Notes under the pieces: generated by a model | What the model was told of the DNA's origin: nothing | The model's input: the letters and a program-made list of their open reading frames with translations, nothing else | The model's database searches: none | In this document: positions 30,299 through 33,286 of the stretch, piece by piece | Layout: every line of letters starts with the position of its first letter | Position numbering within the stretch: the stretch's first letter is position 1 | Origin: RCIO01 sp964629765 | Lineage (GTDB): Bacteria; Pseudomonadota; Alphaproteobacteria; Rhizobiales; Rhizobiaceae | Assembly (NCBI GenBank): GCA_964629765.1 | Contig: CAZVTK010000040.1 | Location: forward strand, 1-33,286 | DNA length: 33,286 bases | Direction of reading: 5' to 3' | Position numbers and translations under genes: made by a program

Positions 30299-31354
30299 CT
30301 ACCGCAGGGCCGCGTTGATCGCGTCCAGCCTTTCTTCCCCCGGGCAGAGCGCGGCCTCGTCGAGCGCGTTGAGCGGCGCGGGGACTGTGCCGAGCCGGGC
30401 ATGCAGGTCGCGCCCCTCGGGGTCGTAGTAGAGCAGCCCGGTCGCCACCTCGCCGGCGCTGGCCCGGTCCTGGATGTAGGCGAGCGCCGCCGCCTTGTCG
30501 GAAGGGTCGTAGTCCGGCGCGATCTTGGCCAGCCGCAGCAGCGTCCCGTTCGGCTGCATGATCTCGACCGTGGTGCCGGGCGCATAGTCGGCGACGATCG
30601 GCGCAGCGCCGGTGATCACGTCGAGCCGGTTCAGCGCCTCGTTGTGCTCGCGCACATGGTCGTAGCTGCGGGTCGACCCCTTGTGGTTGTTGAAGGCCAC
30701 GCAGGGCGAGATCACGTCGAGGATCGCGGCCCCCGGGTGGTTGATCGCCGCCTTGATCAGCGGCACGAGCTGGCCCTTGTCGCCGGAGAAGGAGCGGGCG
30801 ACGAAGGTCGCGCCCATCAGGATCGCCAGCGAGGCGAGGTCGATGCCGCTGTCGTTGTTGACCGTGCCCTTCTTGGCGACCGAGCCCTTGTCGGCGGTGG
30901 CGGAGAACTGGCCCTTGGTCAGCCCGTACACGCCGTTGTTCATGACGATGTAGACCATGTTCACGGCGCGCCGCATGACGTGGGCGAACTGGCCGAGCCC
31001 GATCGAGGCGCTGTCGCCGTCGCCCGACACGCCCAGATAGATCAGCTCGCGGTTGGCCAGATAGGCGCCGGTGAGCACGCTGGGCATGCGGCCGTGCACG
31101 GTATTGAAGCCGTGGCCGGCGCCGAGGAAGTAGGTCGGCGTCTTGGACGAGCAGCCGATGCCCGACAGCTTCGCGACCCGGTGAGGCTCGATCGCCAGGT
31201 CGAAGCATGCCTGGACGATGGCCGCGCTGATCGAATCGTGGCCGCAGCCGGCGCAGAGCGTGGAGATCGTGCCCTCGTAGTCGCGCCGGGTGAAGCCGAC
31301 CGCGTTGCGCTGAAGCGTCGGGTGGTGGAGCTTGGGCTTGGCGATGTAGGTCAA
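30299..31354 (-). CDS. korB: 2-oxoacid:ferredoxin oxidoreductase subunit beta
   Basis: The 351-residue thiamine-diphosphate-binding subunit of a 2-oxoglutarate (or other 2-oxoacid):ferredoxin oxidoreductase, catalysing oxidative decarboxylation to the acyl-CoA. The ThDP motif runs from GDGDS (111) to NNGVYG (139-144). Cys34 and Cys37 (CAGCGH), Cys68 (GIGCSSK) and Cys218 (SPCVAFNNHK) match the four ligands of the [4Fe-4S] cluster of beta subunits. The start is TTG, with its TTGA overlapping the korA stop and GGAGAGGG seven bases upstream. The resulting N-terminus MTYIAKPKLHHP is the usual one for alphaproteobacterial KorB. KorA is immediately upstream. Confidence 0.92.
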   Translation of the reverse strand: MTYIAKPKLHHPTLQRNAVGFTRRDYEGTISTLCAGCGHDSISAAIVQACFDLAIEPHRVAKLSGIGCSSKTPTYFLGAGHGFNTVHGRMPSVLTGAYLANRELIYLGVSGDGDSASIGLGQFAHVMRRAVNMVYIVMNNGVYGLTKGQFSATADKGSVAKKGTVNNDSGIDLASLAILMGATFVARSFSGDKGQLVPLIKAAINHPGAAILDVISPCVAFNNHKGSTRSYDHVREHNEALNRLDVITGAAPIVADYAPGTTVEIMQPNGTLLRLAKIAPDYDPSDKAAALAYIQDRASAGEVATGLLYYDPEGRDLHARLGTVPAPLNALDEAALCPGEERLDAINAALR

Positions 31355-33195
31355 GACGCGACCCTCTCCAGAGGCATGACGCGCAGTTGGGCGAGACGGC
31401 GGCGAATCCCGTCGAGGATGAACTGCGCGGTGATCGGCGTGCCGTCATAATGCAGGACCGGGATCAGCCGGGCCGGATCGATCTCCAGCTCGTTGACGAT
31501 CAGGCTGCGCATCTGGCCGTCGCGGTTCTGCTCGACGACGAACACGCTGTCGTGGCTGGCGATGAAATCGGCGACGCTTTCCGGGAAGGGGAAGGCGCGA
31601 AGGCGCATGGCGTCGACATGCAGCCCCTCGTCGCGCAGCCGGTCGAGCGCCTCGTCCATCGCCGGCGCGGTCGAGCCGAAATAGAGCGCGCCGTAGCGCG
31701 TCGGCTGGGCGGCGGCGCGCAGCACCGGCTGCGGCACCAGGGCCTTGGCCGTGTCGAACTTGCGCGCCAGCCGCTCCATGTTCTCCACATAGTCCGCCCC
31801 CTCCTCGGAATAGCGGGCGTCGCGGTTCTTGGTGGTGCCGCGGGTGAAGAAGGCGCCCTTGCCGGGATGGGTCCCCGGCAGCGTGCGCCAGGGGATGCCG
31901 TCGCCGTCCACGTCGCGGTAGCGGCCGAAGGGGCGCCCAGCCTCCAGCTCGGCGCGCGTCACCACCTTGCCGCGGTCGAGGCGGCGCGTTTCGTCCCACT
32001 CGAACGGCCTGCACAGCCGGTGGTTCATGCCGATGTCGAGGTCGCTCATGACGAAGACCGGGGTCTGGAGCCGGTCGGCGAGGTCGAGGGCCGCAGCCGC
32101 GAAGTCGAAGCACTCGCGCGGGTCCTCGGGGAACAGCAGCACGTGCCTTGTGTCGCCGTTGGAGGCGTAGGCGCAGGACAGGATGTCGGCCTGCTGGGTG
32201 CGCGTCGGCATGCCGGTCGAGGGACCGCCGCGCTGGACGTTGATGATGACGGCCGGAATCTCCGCGAAGAAGGCGAGCCCGATGAACTCGGTCATCAGGC
32301 TGATGCCGGGGCCGGAGGTCGAGGTGAAGGCGCGGGCGCCGTTCCAGCCCGCGCCGATCACCATGCCGATCGAGGCCAGCTCGTCCTCGGCCTGGATGAC
32401 CGCGTAGCGGGCCTGTCCCGTATCGGGGTCCTTGCGGTAGCGCCGGCAATAGCTCTCGAACGCCTCGGCGAGCGACGAGGAGGGGGTGATCGGATACCAG
32501 GCGCACACCGTGGCGCCGCCATAGACGCAGCCGAGCGCGGCCGCCGAATTGCCCTCCACGAAGATGCGGTCTCCCACGGCGTCGCGCCGTGCCACCTTCA
32601 GCCCGCAAAGATCCGGGTCGAGATGCTCGCGCGCCCAGTCGCGGCCCAGATGCAGCGCCTTCACGTTGGAGGCGACCAGCGCCTCCTTGCCCTTGTACTG
32701 CTCGCCGAACAGCGTCTCGATCACCGCCGGCTCGATCTCCATCAGCGTCGACAGCACGCCGACATAGATGATGTTCTTGAAGAGCTGGCGCTGGCGCGGG
32801 TCGGCATAGGTGGCGTTGCAGATCGCCGTCAGCGGCACGCCGATATTGACGAGATCCTCGCGGAACGCGCTCGCCGGCAGCGGCCGCGTGGAATCGTAGA
32901 GCAGATAGCCGCCCGGCGCCACCTCCGCCACGTCGCGCTTCCAGGTTTCGGGGTTCATGGCGACGGCCATGTCGATGCCGCCGCGCCGGCCGAGATAGCC
33001 CGCCTCGCTGACCCTGACCTCGTACCAGGTCGGCAGGCCCTGGATGTTGGACGGGAAGATGTTGCGCGGGCTGACGGGCACGCCCATGCGCAGGATCGAG
33101 CGGGCGAAGAGCTCGTTGGCGCTGGCCGAGCCCGAGCCGTTGACATTGGCGAACTTGACGACGAAGTCGTTGGTGGCTGTCAGTGCCTGCCGCAT
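31351..33195 (-). CDS. korA: 2-oxoacid:ferredoxin oxidoreductase subunit alpha (gamma-alpha fusion)
   Basis: 614 residues. Residues 1 to about 185 form the gamma domain (FANVNGSGSASANELFARSI...GYLGRRGGIDMAVAMN). From about residue 200 comes the alpha part with its ThDP pyrimidine-binding domain (YPITPSSSLAEAFE, QAEDELASIGMVIGAGWNGARAFTSTSGPG) and the CoA-side C-terminal domain (SVFVVEQNRDGQMRSL). This is the usual two-gene korA/korB layout. The ATG at 33195 gives the standard N-terminus; a longer frame upstream overlaps the preceding iron-sulfur gene in another frame. The start overlaps that gene by 16 bases and the stop overlaps korB by four, indicating one coupled operon. The 2-oxoacid used could be 2-oxoglutarate or a branched-chain or aryl 2-oxoacid. 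Confidence 0.92.
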   Translation of the reverse strand: MRQALTATNDFVVKFANVNGSGSASANELFARSILRMGVPVSPRNIFPSNIQGLPTWYEVRVSEAGYLGRRGGIDMAVAMNPETWKRDVAEVAPGGYLLYDSTRPLPASAFREDLVNIGVPLTAICNATYADPRQRQLFKNIIYVGVLSTLMEIEPAVIETLFGEQYKGKEALVASNVKALHLGRDWAREHLDPDLCGLKVARRDAVGDRIFVEGNSAAALGCVYGGATVCAWYPITPSSSLAEAFESYCRRYRKDPDTGQARYAVIQAEDELASIGMVIGAGWNGARAFTSTSGPGISLMTEFIGLAFFAEIPAVIINVQRGGPSTGMPTRTQQADILSCAYASNGDTRHVLLFPEDPRECFDFAAAALDLADRLQTPVFVMSDLDIGMNHRLCRPFEWDETRRLDRGKVVTRAELEAGRPFGRYRDVDGDGIPWRTLPGTHPGKGAFFTRGTTKNRDARYSEEGADYVENMERLARKFDTAKALVPQPVLRAAAQPTRYGALYFGSTAPAMDEALDRLRDEGLHVDAMRLRAFPFPESVADFIASHDSVFVVEQNRDGQMRSLIVNELEIDPARLIPVLHYDGTPITAQFILDGIRRRLAQLRVMPLERVAS

Positions 33196-33286
33196 GCCGA
33201 CCCTGCCTGGGCTGTCTCGATGAGATATTTCCGCATGTCCCAGGCCCCGGTCGGGCAGCGCTCGGCGCACAGCCCGCAATGCAGGC
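33180..33286 (-). CDS. [4Fe-4S] protein, C-terminal end only
   Basis: The last 34 codons of a gene entering from the right edge (first whole codon at 33284, stop at 33182-33180). The residues LHCGLCAERCPTGAWDM contain the second to fourth cysteines of a CxxCxxCxxxCP iron-sulfur site, followed by RKYLIETAQAG. This is the C-terminus of the FAD-dependent oxidoreductase/ferredoxin-type protein that often precedes korA in alphaproteobacteria and probably supplies its electron carrier. It overlaps the korA start by 16 bases. The size of the whole protein cannot be known here. Confidence 0.7.
   Translation of the reverse strand, partial: LHCGLCAERCPTGAWDMRKYLIETAQAGSACGRH

Noticed and set aside
29343..31448. 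A 701-codon minus-strand open frame joining the secreted protein with sequence across korB
   Set aside because: The portion over 30299-31354 is an out-of-frame reading of korB; the signal peptide at 30188 marks the true start.
1..33286. CRISPR arrays, tRNA or rRNA genes
   Set aside because: No regularly spaced repeats, cloverleaf-like segments with a TTCGA arm, or ribosomal RNA sequence were recognised on either strand by eye.

Overview
The window looks like chromosome (or a chromosome-like replicon) of a G+C-rich alphaproteobacterium, most likely Hyphomicrobiales (Rhizobiales; Mesorhizobium/Aminobacter-like). This rests on gene content: two three-protein TRAP transporters, soxBDAG, many GntR/LysR/GlxA-type regulators, a korA/korB pair of the type seen in that order, a degenerate RepB/ParB-like fragment, and an intergenic inverted-repeat element that resembles repeats I recall from that order. 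No species can be named from sequence alone.

Layout. (1) 1-277: the outer end of an IS21-like element joined directly to the C-terminal remnant of an RraA/aldolase-family gene. (2) 553-3570: TRAP transporter dctP-dctQ-dctM. (3) 3605-9681: a GbdR/CdhR-like GlxA-family AraC regulator divergent from soxB-soxD-soxA-soxG, a heterotetrameric sarcosine oxidase operon. (4) 9682-10253: a gene-free stretch with inverted repeats and perhaps a dead transposase. (5) 10254-14899: a second GlxA-type regulator, a PAS-LuxR regulator, and a divergent thiolase plus acyl-CoA synthetase pair. (6) 14972-16765: a minus-strand cluster of a fatty-acid hydroxylase/sterol desaturase-family protein and two small membrane proteins, interrupted by a MITE-like element with 26-bp perfect terminal inverted repeats. 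(7) 16924-19121: a DUF6166-like protein, a zinc alcohol dehydrogenase and a convergent GntR/FCD regulator. (8) 19282-28679: a LysR regulator divergent from a tightly coupled catabolic operon hyuA-hyuB-amidohydrolase followed by a second TRAP transporter. (9) 28694-29223: relics of a ParB/RepB protein and an IS21 transposase. (10) 29343-33286: a secreted hypothetical protein, korB, korA and the 3' end of a [4Fe-4S] protein, all on the minus strand and probably core genome.

How it fits together. Positions 1 to about 29.2 kb read as an accessory catabolic island assembled from regulator-plus-operon modules (import, ring or amide opening, N-demethylation, CoA activation and thiolysis), with IS21 remnants at both edges. 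The section from 29.3 kb on reads as central metabolism (2-oxoacid:ferredoxin oxidoreductase). The least characterised modules are the hyuAB-amidohydrolase-TRAP operon and the desaturase plus small-membrane-protein cluster. A possible biochemical link (N-methylated hydantoin or N-acyl amino acid to sarcosine to glycine plus C1) is inference only. No tRNA, rRNA, CRISPR array or recognisable riboswitch was seen.
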